Numbered from the stretch's first letter, positions 43,380 through 53,213 are shown. The stretch: DNA of 64,000 bases from Desulfovibrio cuneatus DSM 11391 (GCF_000430005.1 NZ_AUCY01000004.1:1-64000); one strand, 5' to 3'. Numbers and translations: made by a program. The notes: generated by a model not told the origin, from the sequence alone.

Positions 43380-46300
43380 ATGAAACACATGCACACAACA
43401 CGTTCTTCTTCTGCGTGCCCACCAACGCATGCCAGGTACCGCCAGCCATGGCAAAAAAAACATACATTTTTTGCAGTACTGGTACACCTTGTCTTGGTCA
43501 TGTGTCTTGTTTTTCCTCCCAATGCCCTGGCCATAATATTTGAGTCGGTTACTTCCTCAGCCGATGTGGGTACAATGCGCCTTACGCAAGGTTCTTTGGG
43601 GAATGGTCCTTTGACTAACCCAACCCAGTTAAGCCCGGGGAACAATCAATTTAAGTATGTTACGGTGAACTTTCGCCCAACAGAATCTGGTACCTATGTT
43701 TTTGGGCAAACGAGTTCTCCTGTTGATACCGTTATGATTGTGTATAGTGGTGGTTTTGACCCAACAGCGCCCGGAACAAACGCCGTGAAAGGCAATGATG
43801 ACACGGCGGAGAGCATCCACCGCACCACCTTGGGCGCTCTGGCCCCAACAATTATCAAGTGTGGCCCTAGTACTGGTTATTGCCCGCAAGTCGCATTGAA
43901 TGTTGTGGCCGGTCAAGTCTATACATTACTTGTTTCTGTATATAGTCCGTCATATAATGCTACTTTTACTGTTCCTTTTGATTTTTATGCCAATAGAGAT
44001 GGGGAATTCAGACAGCTTTCCAACATGACGCCCATTGATACCAACCAACCCAATTCGTCCAATGACCTAGATTTCTTGGTAAGGCGGGAGTTTAAAGGCG
44101 GCGTGTTGAAGATGGACCTGGCCAACAGCACCTACAACTTGAGCTTTACCGCCCACGGTGCTGGTGATTTTCTTCCGGGGGAGAGCAACCGCATTGACCA
44201 AAATGGCAACATCTCCATATTTTCCGGGGTCATCAGAGATTTTGACGGAAACCCAGGTGCCATGACCATCATCAACTCCGGCTCTGGTGGCAAGGTTACC
44301 TTTAAAGGCGACAATACCTATTCCGGCGGCACAACCATTGATACCAACGCCCTGCTCAGCATTGCTAAAGATGCCAACTTGGGGGAGGCGGCTGGGCGCT
44401 TGACCCTGACTGGCGGCACCTTGGAAACCACCGCAGCCATGACCTCAGGCCGTACTGTCACCTTGGGTGCAGGTGGCGGCACGTTTAACACGGCGGCCAA
44501 TTTAATCTTGAACGGGCAAATAAGCAGCGCCGCTGGTGGCGGCTTGACCAAAACTGGCGCAGGTACCATGACACTGACCAACACCGCCAACCATGTGGCG
44601 GGTTCTGTTGCCGTGCAAAACGGGGGGCTGACTCTTAGTAACCCCAATAGTACCTTCCAGGTTGACGGCAATTACAGCACAGCAAACGGGGCCACCACCA
44701 GCCTGAACACGGCGGGGACCACCCTGAATGTGGGCGGCACCTTCACCCAGGCCGCTGGCAGTACCTTGAACATGACCCTCAATGATCGCAACACGGCAAA
44801 AATCAACGCCAACAGCGCCAGCCTTGGCGGCATCCTTACCATTTTTGGTTTTTTTGAAGAGGCCCTTGCCAAAGCCAGCCTGGTCACACAGCTGAATTCT
44901 TATACGCTTATCCACACAACCTCTGGCATTGTGGGCGATTTCAGTAATACCAATTTCTCTGCCACTGGCGCAGATTATCTTATGCTGCGCAATGGCCAGA
45001 TAGTGGGCAACGACTATAAACTGACCTTTGGGCTGGCCTGGGATGACGGCGGTAACCAGTTTGGTACAGGCAGCTTCACCATGGGGGCAGGCACTGGCTT
45101 TGAGGTGGATGTGCCCCTTGTTAACCAGAGCGGGCTGTTTGCCTCGGGCTGGGACGGCACAACCCTGACCAAAAATGGAGACGGCACGCTTATCCTCTCC
45201 GCAGGCAATACTTACACCGGGGCCACCACCGTCAATGGCGGCACCTTGGCCCTTGCAGGTGCTGGCTCTATTGCGCAAAGCAGCGCCGTTGTCGTAAATG
45301 GCACAAGTACCTTTGACCTCAGCGCTCTTACACCAGGGAACACCGCTACCGTAAATAATTTTTCCGGCACGCAGAATACAGTAACAACGCTGGGCGGCAG
45401 CAGCTTGAATGTCGCCAACTCGGTTGGTACGGTGTATGCGGGCTCGTTCACTGGCACAGCAGGGAGTGCTCTGATAAAAACCGGCACTGCTGCCCTGACG
45501 CTGGAGAATGAAAATAATACAGTTGGCAGTGTGGATGTTCAGGAAGGAACGCTGCAGTTCACCCAGAACGATCCCCTTACCCCAACAACCTCCTTTGCAG
45601 CCCTTGGCTCATATACAACCCGTGACGGAGCCACCACCATACTTGGCGAAAACAACTCGGTGCTTGATATTGGCGGTGTGTTCACGCAGGAAGCTGGCTC
45701 CACTCTCAAAGTAGAGCTTGGTGCTTGGCTGGCTGGTGGGCGGGCCGATATTATAGCAGGGAGTGCTGTTCTTGATGGAACCCTGGAAATAACAGGTTTC
45801 ACAGCCAGCGACACCCCCAACCGTTCCAGCATCATTACAGACCCTGCCCAGGGATACAAGCTTATAGATGCCGTAGGTGGCATCACAGGCACCTACGGAG
45901 GTGTCAATCTGATTGGTGTCAATGATACAGGCCTGGACTACATGTCCGTCAGCAGTGCCTTGCGCGCTGGCAACACAGAACTGTGGCTTGGCTTTACTTT
46001 AAATTGGTTAGACGGTGGGCAGCAGTATGGTACTGGCAACTTCACCCTTGATAGCGGACGCTTTACTGTTGATACGGTATTAAGTGATCAAACTTCAAGC
46101 TTTAGCGGCGGCATCTCAGATAAAGGATGGAACGGTAAAGACCTGAACAAATATGGTGTGGGTACCCTGCGGCTGGACGCAGTGAATACCTACACCGGGA
46201 AAACCACGGTTCATGAAGGCATACTGCAAGCCCTGGACACCAACAACGTATTCGCCACAAGCAGCAATATTCTTGTGAACAGTGCTGGCACCCTGGACTT

Positions 46301-48068
46301 GGCAGGTACAACCCAAACAGCTCAACGCCTGAGCAACGATGGCACCGCAGGTGGCCTTGTTACCTTGAACGGTGGCACCTTCATTGCCGACAACACCAAC
46401 GGCAATAGCGCCTTTTACGGTACCATAACGGATGGAGATACCGCTGGTGGCACCTTTGTAAAAGAAGGCAGTGGGGAACTTACCCTTTTGGGAAAAACCC
46501 TTTGGCAGGGTGGAACCCATGTGAATACAGGCACCCTTACCCTTGATGGCAGCCTTGGCAACGCACAACTTACAAGCAACGTCATTGGGCAAAATGGCGC
46601 AACCCTGCAACTGCTTCATGGCGCAACGCTTACAGGCTGGGTTGACCCTCTGGACATGAACATTGACAGTTCAAGCGTATGGAATATGACCAGCAGCTCT
46701 GTTGTTTCTTCCATGCGCACTGAAGGCCGGATCAATTTTGTTCCCCCTGCCCTGCTTTCAGACATTGGCCTGCGTACCCTTAAGGTAGATACCCTTGTAG
46801 GCAACGGCGGCACCATAAGCCTGTATACGGTTCTTGGTGGTGCACCGCAAATAAGTGATAAAATTATTATTGACGGCGGCCAAGCAACCGGAAAAACTCA
46901 CATTTTCATCAACACACTCAACGCCTTGGGGGACAAGACACAAGGGCTTGGCATTCCCGTTGTTACCGTGGAAAACGGCGGCAGCACAGCACCTAATTCT
47001 TTTGACCTTGCCAACCCTGGCGGCGTTGTGTTTGGTGGCCCTTATGTATACCGTTTAAACCGCAACGCTGCAGATGAAAACTGGTATTTGGCATCTGCCA
47101 CGGTATTCCGTGCGGAAACATCACTTTACAGCAATATGTCTAACCAGGCCTTGCAATATGCAGAGCAAAGTATTGGCAGTTTGCATGAACGCATGGGGTC
47201 TGTTGCTGCGCTTGAACAATCCGGAGCAAAATTTTGGAGCCGCACCATAGGTGAACACAGAAGTAACCATGCTGGCGGGCTGGAAGACAATGCAGTGCGT
47301 ACCTCGACAGACAGCGGTGCTTTCCAGGTGGGACAAGATGTTTGGGTAAGCCACAATGAGTTTGGCAGAACCAGCTTAGGACTGTTTGGCACCTTTGGCC
47401 TTAGCAAAAGCAATGTTGACCACCGCAGCTGGGACGATTCGTTTTCCGATGCAGGCTCCAGCACCCAGAACAACTGGGGTTTTGGTGCCTACCTGACGCA
47501 CATTACCAGTAACAGAAGCTATTTTGATGCAGTTATTCAAGGCACCCGGTATGATATTGAAGCAAACTCTGTAAATCACCAGGAACTGAAAACATGGGGT
47601 GCCAGTTGGTCGGCCTCGGTTGAAGCTGGCCAAGGGTTTGAATTTGCCCCTGGCTGGGTGCTGGAACCACAAGCCCAGATTATTTATCAGCAGGTGAGCA
47701 TTAGTAGCGCACATGATAATGCAGGCCACGTTTCTTTCGACGATGCCCAAAGCACAACCTTGCGCGGTGGCCTTCGTCTGGCAAAAGAATGGGGGGAAAA
47801 CCCGGAAACCCAAAAGTCAGCTTGGGTTACATTCAATATGCTGGACACCTTTGGCAATGATACAAAAACGCGTTTTGCAACTCCTACACAAGGGGATGTG
47901 GTGTTTAAAAACACCCTGCCGGGAACCCGCATGGGCATACAAACCGGGTTTGATGCATCCATCAGCAAAAACATTTCGTTCAATGCCCGCGTAGGGTATG
48001 AGTATGGTTTTGACAAGCAAGAATCCAGAGCCATTTCCGGTCAACTGGGCCTGAAGGTGGAGTTTTAA
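43380..48068 (+). CDS. type Va autotransporter with PATR (beta-strand repeat) passenger
   Basis: This 1562-residue secreted/outer-membrane protein has an extended signal peptide of about 45 residues, with basic N-terminus, hydrophobic core and cleavage near NALA. A roughly 1200-residue passenger predicted as a beta-helix follows. It contains autotransporter-associated repeats of the form NTYxGxTTVxxGTL near residues 312, 609, 936 and 1040. The C-terminal autotransporter beta-barrel (about 1250-1562) ends in the expected aromatic residue (KVEF). Such proteins display passengers on the cell surface as adhesins or proteases. I see no catalytic motif, so adhesion is more likely. The gene is monocistronic, with a 21-bp terminator after it. 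Confidence 0.9.
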   Translation: MKHMHTTRSSSACPPTHARYRQPWQKKHTFFAVLVHLVLVMCLVFPPNALAIIFESVTSSADVGTMRLTQGSLGNGPLTNPTQLSPGNNQFKYVTVNFRPTESGTYVFGQTSSPVDTVMIVYSGGFDPTAPGTNAVKGNDDTAESIHRTTLGALAPTIIKCGPSTGYCPQVALNVVAGQVYTLLVSVYSPSYNATFTVPFDFYANRDGEFRQLSNMTPIDTNQPNSSNDLDFLVRREFKGGVLKMDLANSTYNLSFTAHGAGDFLPGESNRIDQNGNISIFSGVIRDFDGNPGAMTIINSGSGGKVTFKGDNTYSGGTTIDTNALLSIAKDANLGEAAGRLTLTGGTLETTAAMTSGRTVTLGAGGGTFNTAANLILNGQISSAAGGGLTKTGAGTMTLTNTANHVAGSVAVQNGGLTLSNPNSTFQVDGNYSTANGATTSLNTAGTTLNVGGTFTQAAGSTLNMTLNDRNTAKINANSASLGGILTIFGFFEEALAKASLVTQLNSYTLIHTTSGIVGDFSNTNFSATGADYLMLRNGQIVGNDYKLTFGLAWDDGGNQFGTGSFTMGAGTGFEVDVPLVNQSGLFASGWDGTTLTKNGDGTLILSAGNTYTGATTVNGGTLALAGAGSIAQSSAVVVNGTSTFDLSALTPGNTATVNNFSGTQNTVTTLGGSSLNVANSVGTVYAGSFTGTAGSALIKTGTAALTLENENNTVGSVDVQEGTLQFTQNDPLTPTTSFAALGSYTTRDGATTILGENNSVLDIGGVFTQEAGSTLKVELGAWLAGGRADIIAGSAVLDGTLEITGFTASDTPNRSSIITDPAQGYKLIDAVGGITGTYGGVNLIGVNDTGLDYMSVSSALRAGNTELWLGFTLNWLDGGQQYGTGNFTLDSGRFTVDTVLSDQTSSFSGGISDKGWNGKDLNKYGVGTLRLDAVNTYTGKTTVHEGILQALDTNNVFATSSNILVNSAGTLDLAGTTQTAQRLSNDGTAGGLVTLNGGTFIADNTNGNSAFYGTITDGDTAGGTFVKEGSGELTLLGKTLWQGGTHVNTGTLTLDGSLGNAQLTSNVIGQNGATLQLLHGATLTGWVDPLDMNIDSSSVWNMTSSSVVSSMRTEGRINFVPPALLSDIGLRTLKVDTLVGNGGTISLYTVLGGAPQISDKIIIDGGQATGKTHIFINTLNALGDKTQGLGIPVVTVENGGSTAPNSFDLANPGGVVFGGPYVYRLNRNAADENWYLASATVFRAETSLYSNMSNQALQYAEQSIGSLHERMGSVAALEQSGAKFWSRTIGEHRSNHAGGLEDNAVRTSTDSGAFQVGQDVWVSHNEFGRTSLGLFGTFGLSKSNVDHRSWDDSFSDAGSSTQNNWGFGAYLTHITSNRSYFDAVIQGTRYDIEANSVNHQELKTWGASWSASVEAGQGFEFAPGWVLEPQAQIIYQQVSISSAHDNAGHVSFDDAQSTTLRGGLRLAKEWGENPETQKSAWVTFNMLDTFGNDTKTRFATPTQGDVVFKNTLPGTRMGIQTGFDASISKNISFNARVGYEYGFDKQESRAISGQLGLKVEF

Positions 48069-48099
48069 ACAGGGACAACAGTGACGTATTCCTTGCCGT

Positions 48100-48145
48100 T
48101 CCCTACAAAAAAGGCCAGCACAAGCTGGCCTTTTTTGTAGGGAAC
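48100..48145. terminator. strong terminator after the autotransporter gene
   Basis: A perfect 21-bp stem with an ACAA loop has GGCCAGC/GCTGGCC at the core and A6/T6 flanks. It can work in both directions and separates the autotransporter from the convergent lipoprotein gene. Confidence 0.93.
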
Positions 48146-48207
48146 GCAAACAACGTAATCTAGAAATGCTGTAAACTCCATATGTTTCCTTATGAACTAG
48201 CGTTTGC

Positions 48208-48714
48208 TTACCTCCGTACGCGGGCAGAACCATCAGACCCGCGCAGCACCACCACCCTGTCGCCTGGGCGCATGGCACGCTCTTCCGGCCCCAGTTCCTG
48301 CACAATAGCAATGGTTTCCCCAGTTTCCAGGCGCAGGGTAATGTCAATGCCGTCGCGCCGGTTCAGGCGGCGTTCAATGCCAGCCCCCACCAGTGCCCCC
48401 AAAGCTGCGCCGGAAACACCCATGAGCACTCGGCCGGAACCGCCCCCCACAGCGCTGCCCGCAATGGCCCCTACTACAGCACCCCCAAGCGCCCCCCACA
48501 GGCTGGGATTATTTTCAATGTATGCCCTGTCGAGCTGTACAATCACCCCGCGTGTGGTGGTGTGGGTTACTTCGGCCTGCTGCGCGGAAACACTCTTTCC
48601 GGTGAGGGAAGCGCACCCGCTGAACAAGAGGGAAAACATGAGTAAAAAGCACAAAAGCTGGGACGTATGGCGCTGCACTCCAATGGAATGCAAGAAGTTT
48701 TGTGAGCTAGGCAT
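48208..48714 (-). CDS. glycine-zipper outer-membrane lipoprotein (SlyB/Pcp-like)
   Basis: This protein of about 168 residues has a lipoprotein signal with lipobox LFSGC (C34 would be lipidated). Later it has a glycine zipper rich in GxxxG spacing (GALGGAVVGAIAGSAVGGG and following). The C-terminal DITLRLETGETIAIVQEL and PGDRVVVL segments resemble SlyB/Pcp-type lipoproteins, which support envelope integrity. The ATG at 48714 has AGGAG upstream; a longer frame start at 48774 is unnecessary. No partner is evident in the neighbourhood. Confidence 0.85.
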   Translation of the reverse strand: MPSSQNFLHSIGVQRHTSQLLCFLLMFSLLFSGCASLTGKSVSAQQAEVTHTTTRGVIVQLDRAYIENNPSLWGALGGAVVGAIAGSAVGGGSGRVLMGVSGAALGALVGAGIERRLNRRDGIDITLRLETGETIAIVQELGPEERAMRPGDRVVVLRGSDGSARVRR

Positions 48715-48844
48715 AAAGTTGCTCCTGTATACTATGTGCGTTGTATGTATTGGAATAAACAACTTTTCCGACAAACGCGTTCAGTGGGAAGCCTATACCA
48801 TACATAGCCCTGCCTGTATATACTGAACAAAACAAGCCTGCTTT

Positions 48845-48881
48845 AAAAAAGAAACGCTGCTGCACACGGCAACAGCGTTTC
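48845..48881 (-). terminator. terminator of the ricT-metG unit
   Basis: A 9-bp stem (GAAACGCTG / CAGCGTTTC) is followed on the minus strand by six T residues, about 130 bases beyond the metG stop. The arm sequence GAAACGCTG is the same as the start of the dispersed element, so this terminator may have been made from two element ends. Confidence 0.8.
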
Positions 48882-48892
48882 AAATATTCACT

Positions 48893-49012
48893 CGGGCGTC
48901 GTGGAGATGCTTCGGCGGCATAGCCGCCTGTGCCCTCCGCCCTCGCTCCACGGCTCGCGACTGCCGTCGGCTTTAGGGTAGCAACGCCGCCAAGCGGAAA
49001 AAACAGCGCTTT
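48893..49012 (-). repeat. mosaic intergenic element, copy E (left arm plus module 1)
   Basis: On the minus strand, immediately after the metG TAG, the sequence AAAGCGCTGTTTTTTCCGCT and then TGGCGGCGTTGC matches the left arm. Module 1 follows in copy A orientation (GCCGACGGCAGTCGCGAGCC) with its GGCGGC/GCCGCC hairpin. Module 2 and the right arm are missing. Confidence 0.7.
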
Positions 49013-50968
49013 CTAGCTTACTTGAGAACCGTTGGGGACCACTCCGCTTGCCTGTACCAACTCCAGCCCGGTTTCTGTTTTTACTGCCAGAATCATGCCG
49101 TGGGAATCCAGCCCGCGCATGGCCCGAGGGGCCAGGTTAGCCACCACCACCACCTGTTTGCCCACCAAATCTTGCGGGGCAAAATAGGCAGCAATGCCTG
49201 CAAGCACTTGGCGGGGTTTTTCTTCCCCAAGGTCCACCAGCACACGCAACAGCTTGTCTGCATTGGGGTGCGGTTCACATTCAACCACGGTGCCAGCCCG
49301 CATGTCTATTTTGGCAAAATCTTCAAACTGAATGGTGGCAGGGGCTTCCGTTGCCTTGGCAGCTTCTTTGGCCTTGGGGGCCGGGGTCTTTTTCTCATTC
49401 ACAGGCGCGGGTGCTGGCGCTTCTTCTTTGGCGGCCAGTTCCACCCTGGGGAACAGGTTGGAGTTTTTGGCCACTTCTGTGCCCGGCACAAGGCCGTTAA
49501 AATGCCCAATTTCCCCTTGCAGGTTGGCCTTGGCACCATCAAACGGCACGCCAAGCTGTTCCAACATACGCTCTGCCTTGCCGGGCATAATGGGCCACAC
49601 GTGCAGCGCTATTTTACGCATACATTCCAGAAGCATATACAGCACAGTGTGCAGGCGTTCCGTTTCGCCATTCTTGGCTAATGCCCAAGGCGCGGCAGTG
49701 TCTACATATTTGTTCAGGCCGCGAACCAGTTCCCACAGGGCTTCAATACCCTGAGAAAAGCGCATGGACCCCAAAAGCATTTGAAAATTGCGCATACTGT
49801 CGTCTGCAAGGCGTACCAAATCTTCTTCCAGCGGGGTAAACGCCCCTGGCGCTGGAACCCGGCTGCCGCAGAACTTGGCTGTCATGGCAAGCACGCGGGA
49901 ATACAGGTTGCCAAGGTCGTTGGCAAGGTCGGCATTCAAGCGGGCCACCAAAGCATCTTCGGAAAAACTGGCATCGTTGCCAAAGTGCATTTCACGCAGC
50001 AGGAAGTAGCGGAAGGCGTCAATGCCATACTGCTCTGCCATGCCCAGGGGGGAAACCACGTTGCCAATGCTTTTAGACATTTTCATGTCCCGCACCAGCC
50101 AGTAGCCATGCACATTCAAGTGGTTGTAAATGGGCAGGTTGGCGGCTTTGAGCATGGTAGGCCAGAAAATAGCATGGGGCTTTAAAATGTCTTTTGCCAC
50201 CAGGTGCTGGGCGCTGGGCCAGTATTTGGCAAACCCTTCTGATTCCACCCCGCCAAGGGCGCTGATGTAGGTTAGCAAGGCATCAAACCACACATAGCAC
50301 ACATAGTCTTTATCAAAGGGCAGTTCAATGCCCCAGGTAAGGCGGCTTTTAGGCCGGGAAATGCACAAGTCCTCCAGCTCGCCGCTTTCCAGCAGGGCCA
50401 GAGCTTCCGTGCGGTAGCGTTCCGGGCGGATAAAGTCAGGATTATTGCGAATGTGGTCTTTCAGCCAGTCGGCATATTTGCTCATGCGGAAAAAGTAGTT
50501 TTTCTCGCTAATGTATTCCGGCTTAGTGAGGTGCTGGGGGCACATGCCGTTTTCCAGCTCTTTTTCCGTATAAAACCGTTCACAGCCAAGGCAGTAATGC
50601 CCGCCATATTCCCCAAAATAAATATCGCCGGAATCGTACACGCGCTGCAAAAACGCCTGCACTTCCTTGATGTGGGCCGGGTCTGTGGTGCGCATAAAGG
50701 CATGGGGCTCTGTTTCCAGCTTGGGCCACAAAGCGCGGAATGAATCACTCACTTCTGTGGTAAATACTTCTGGCGCTTTGCCTGCCTTTTCTGCAGCCTG
50801 CACAATTTTGTCACCATGTTCGTCTGTTCCGGTAATAAACACGGCATCATCACCCATCATGCGGTGAAAACGGGTGGCAACGTCTGCCACAATGGTGGTA
50901 AAGGCATGCCCCAGGTGGGGGTTGGCATTCACATAATAAATTGGCGTTGTTAAATAAAACTTGTTCAC
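49013..50968 (-). CDS. metG: methionyl-tRNA synthetase
   Basis: This 651-residue class I synthetase has HLGH (residues 18-21), the zinc-binding knuckle with CLGC and a later CPQH, and KMSKS near 303. The C-terminal OB-fold tRNA-binding domain (about 545-651) begins at IDMRAGTVVECEPHPNADKL. A Lys/Ala/Pro-rich linker joins the two parts. It charges initiator and elongator tRNA-Met. It starts 36 bases after the ricT-like gene's stop, so both are likely co-transcribed. The stop codon TAG is followed at once by copy E of the dispersed element. Confidence 0.97.
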   Translation of the reverse strand: MNKFYLTTPIYYVNANPHLGHAFTTIVADVATRFHRMMGDDAVFITGTDEHGDKIVQAAEKAGKAPEVFTTEVSDSFRALWPKLETEPHAFMRTTDPAHIKEVQAFLQRVYDSGDIYFGEYGGHYCLGCERFYTEKELENGMCPQHLTKPEYISEKNYFFRMSKYADWLKDHIRNNPDFIRPERYRTEALALLESGELEDLCISRPKSRLTWGIELPFDKDYVCYVWFDALLTYISALGGVESEGFAKYWPSAQHLVAKDILKPHAIFWPTMLKAANLPIYNHLNVHGYWLVRDMKMSKSIGNVVSPLGMAEQYGIDAFRYFLLREMHFGNDASFSEDALVARLNADLANDLGNLYSRVLAMTAKFCGSRVPAPGAFTPLEEDLVRLADDSMRNFQMLLGSMRFSQGIEALWELVRGLNKYVDTAAPWALAKNGETERLHTVLYMLLECMRKIALHVWPIMPGKAERMLEQLGVPFDGAKANLQGEIGHFNGLVPGTEVAKNSNLFPRVELAAKEEAPAPAPVNEKKTPAPKAKEAAKATEAPATIQFEDFAKIDMRAGTVVECEPHPNADKLLRVLVDLGEEKPRQVLAGIAAYFAPQDLVGKQVVVVANLAPRAMRGLDSHGMILAVKTETGLELVQASGVVPNGSQVS

Positions 50969-51004
50969 AAATGCTCCATTAGATCGAATTGCGGTGCGTA
51001 TGCT

Positions 51005-52315
51005 CTATTCTTCCGGGCTTTCAGCCAAACCACCTGCTCCCGGTTGGGGGGCAGCTTCATTTTGCATGTTATGCTGGCTGGCATCAGTATGTTGTTGCTG
51101 GCTTTCTACCTCTTGCAAAGGGGCGGCAGCAGGCTCTTCAGCCCCATGCCCCGGCCTTTGTCTTGGGCCTTCTTCCAGCCTGCGCTTGCCCCCGGCACGA
51201 AAGTCCCGTGGCTCACGCGGTTCTTTGAAATCCCTTCCTTCCCTTGGCTCTCGCGGTGCTCTGCCTTCGCGTGGCTCCCTTGGGGGAACAGGGTCCATTT
51301 TTTTCCCTTCAGGCGGTGTTTCCACCCGTTTTGGGTTCATATTCTCCCAATCTTCAAGGGAATAGCTCACTTCCGTATTGTTTTCCGTCACAGCAAACAC
51401 CATGCGAGAAAACAGATTGGACCGGGTTACGCGCACCACGCCTTCTTCCACCTGATAGCGCTTGCCCAGCTTGGGGGAACGGCGGTTGAATTCTTCATAG
51501 TTGCCCTGTTCAAAAGAAAGGCAACATAAAAGCCTGCCGCACATGCCGGAAAGTTTTGATGGGTTAAGGAACAGATTCTGTTCTTTCGCCATTTTGATGG
51601 TTACCGGAGCGAATTTGCGCAAATAACGCTGGCAGCAGCACACCATGCCGCAACTGCCAATGCCCCCCACCATTTGCGCTTCATGGCGCACGCCAATTTG
51701 ACGCAGTTCAATGCGCGTTCTGTAGTTCCGCACCAGGTCTTTCACCAAGTCTCTGAAATCAATGCGTGAAGGCGCTGTAAAAAAGAAAATTATTTTGCTG
51801 CGGTCGTGCAGCACGTCCACATCCACCAGCTTCATATCCAACGTGCGTTGGCGAATGCATGTTTTGCAAAATGCTGCCGCTTCCGCCGCAAGAATGCGGT
51901 TTTCCGTATTGGTGGCAATGTCTTGCGCAGTGGCACGGCTAAGCAGCTCCCCTTCCCCCAGTTCAAAGGCTGGGGCCAGTTCACCTGTGGTGTTAATGCA
52001 CACAACTTCACCCAGCACCTGGCCTTTATCCACCCCCACAAGGACGTTGTCGCCTATGCTGGCAGCTTCCTTCTGACCAGGAAAAAAAAGGACTTGCCCC
52101 ATGCGCTGCATGCGCACACCATAAAGGCACTGCTCTGCATCAAGCTGGGTAATCGCCGGTGTTTCACGTTGTGTTGGTAAGGGGGTATCGTCTTCACCGG
52201 GAACAACAAAACTGTTGTCTTCCACGGCTGGGTCAAAGCGTTGCCCTGCTTGCTTGCCTGCTTCTTTGCCAGGCTGCTGGGGCACAGGGGAAGCTTTTTG
52301 ACTATCTTCTTGCAT
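51005..52315 (-). CDS. PSP1/RicT (YaaT)-family protein with basic-acidic repeat tail
   Basis: This protein of about 436 residues has a central PSP1 domain (about 70-330). Its conserved cysteine segments are FCKTC, GSCGMVCCCQRYL and LSGMCGRLLCC. In Bacillus the RicT protein joins RicA and RicF, binds Fe-S clusters and promotes RNase Y-dependent mRNA maturation; the role in proteobacteria is not settled. The C-terminal about 100 residues are disordered, with repeated PREPREGR units followed by a Gln/Glu-rich end. These resemble RNA-binding low-complexity tails. The ATG at 52315 is preferred to a GTG at 52345; AGGAG lies somewhat far upstream. It is followed by metG in the same unit. Confidence 0.87.
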   Translation of the reverse strand: MQEDSQKASPVPQQPGKEAGKQAGQRFDPAVEDNSFVVPGEDDTPLPTQRETPAITQLDAEQCLYGVRMQRMGQVLFFPGQKEAASIGDNVLVGVDKGQVLGEVVCINTTGELAPAFELGEGELLSRATAQDIATNTENRILAAEAAAFCKTCIRQRTLDMKLVDVDVLHDRSKIIFFFTAPSRIDFRDLVKDLVRNYRTRIELRQIGVRHEAQMVGGIGSCGMVCCCQRYLRKFAPVTIKMAKEQNLFLNPSKLSGMCGRLLCCLSFEQGNYEEFNRRSPKLGKRYQVEEGVVRVTRSNLFSRMVFAVTENNTEVSYSLEDWENMNPKRVETPPEGKKMDPVPPREPREGRAPREPREGRDFKEPREPRDFRAGGKRRLEEGPRQRPGHGAEEPAAAPLQEVESQQQHTDASQHNMQNEAAPQPGAGGLAESPEE

Positions 52316-52618
52316 ACAGTTAATTTCTCCTGCCAGGCAAAACACAAATTAAGTATCAATACTGTGCGAAGACTACTCCGCGAGTATTGTTTGAGTATAA
52401 TGAATCCATGCATCCGGCTTATCAGCCAGCGGGCATTACGGATGCACAGGAAGAATGCGAAATACACTCTGCTGTTCACAGGAAACTGCCTTGCCTAGGC
52501 AAGACCAGTAACCATAGCTCTTCTTCTTTGCCCTTTTTCCCGTACTGCTGTCAATGCACGATGTGCAACATACTCTTAAGGGTGGTTCCTTCCTTTTGGC
52601 TGCAAGCAAGGCTTTTAC

Positions 52619-52647
52619 TTGTCAAGCAGGGGTGGTAGTGCTACCAT
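52619..52647 (+). promoter_or_regulatory. candidate sigma-70 promoter for the ACT-domain gene
   Basis: TTGTCA (52619-52624) and TACCAT (52642-52647) are separated by 17 bases and lie about 65 bases before the start at 52713. The rest of the gap 52316-52712 holds no supported gene. A TATAAT-like sequence near 52400 has no -35 partner. Confidence 0.45.
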
Positions 52648-52712
52648 TCTACATGGCATAATGAAAAAGCAACGGACAAGAATATTTATTAAAACATATG
52701 GGGAGAGGAAAA

Positions 52713-53138
52713 ATGAAACTGGAACAACTTTCCATATTTCTTGAAAACAGAGTGGGCCGCTTGGCGGAAATTACCAGCACCCTGAGAACTTCCGGGGTAG
52801 ACATGAAGGCTATTTCCCTGGCAGACACGTCTGAATTTGGCATTTTGCGCCTTATTGTGGATAAACACGACATTGCCAAGGCCGCGTTGAAAGAAAAAGG
52901 GTATACAGTGGGTTCTACCTCTGTTGTGGCTGTAGAAGTACCCCACACTCCCGGTGGGCTTGACAGCATTGTGCAAATGCTTGGTGAAGATGGCATTAAC
53001 ATTGAATACATGTATGGCTTTCCCTTGATGGAAAAACGAGCTATTATGGTATTTCGTATGGACAACACCGAAAAAGCCCTGGAAGTATTCAAAGAACGGG
53101 GTATTCATGTGCTGAGCAACGAAGACGTGTGCGCATAA
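52713..53138 (+). CDS. tandem ACT-domain protein
   Basis: This 141-residue protein is made almost entirely of two ACT domains: about 1-66, starting EQLSIFLENRVGRLAEI, and about 70-138, including GGLDSIVQMLGEDGINIEYM. ACT domains bind amino acids and regulate enzymes. Free-standing tandem ACT proteins are presumed sensors or regulators of amino-acid metabolism, with unknown partners. The ATG at 52713 follows GGAGAGGA at the proper distance and matches the family start; an in-frame ATG at 52698 precedes that ribosome binding site. The gene is monocistronic, with a terminator at 53239-53267. Confidence 0.88.
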   Translation: MKLEQLSIFLENRVGRLAEITSTLRTSGVDMKAISLADTSEFGILRLIVDKHDIAKAALKEKGYTVGSTSVVAVEVPHTPGGLDSIVQMLGEDGINIEYMYGFPLMEKRAIMVFRMDNTEKALEVFKERGIHVLSNEDVCA

Positions 53139-53145
53139 CCACATT

Positions 53146-53213
53146 TTTCCGCTTTCCCGCTCCTTCGGCGGGGTGCATGCTTCGGCGGCAGAGCCGCCTA
53201 CGCTCCACGGCTG
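53146..53213 (+). repeat. mosaic intergenic element fragment, copy F (module 1)
   Basis: A short fragment after the ACT gene carries the module 1 hairpin CTTCGGCGGCAGAGCCGCC followed by CTCCACGGCTGGCT. It is in copy B orientation, preceded by TTTTTCCGCTTTCC, which resembles a degraded arm. Nothing of module 2 is present. Confidence 0.55.

Noticed and set aside
52387-52638. 83-codon plus-strand frame upstream of the ACT gene
   Set aside because: It starts at TTG without a ribosome binding site, covers the candidate promoter and has an odd Cys/Ser/Leu composition.
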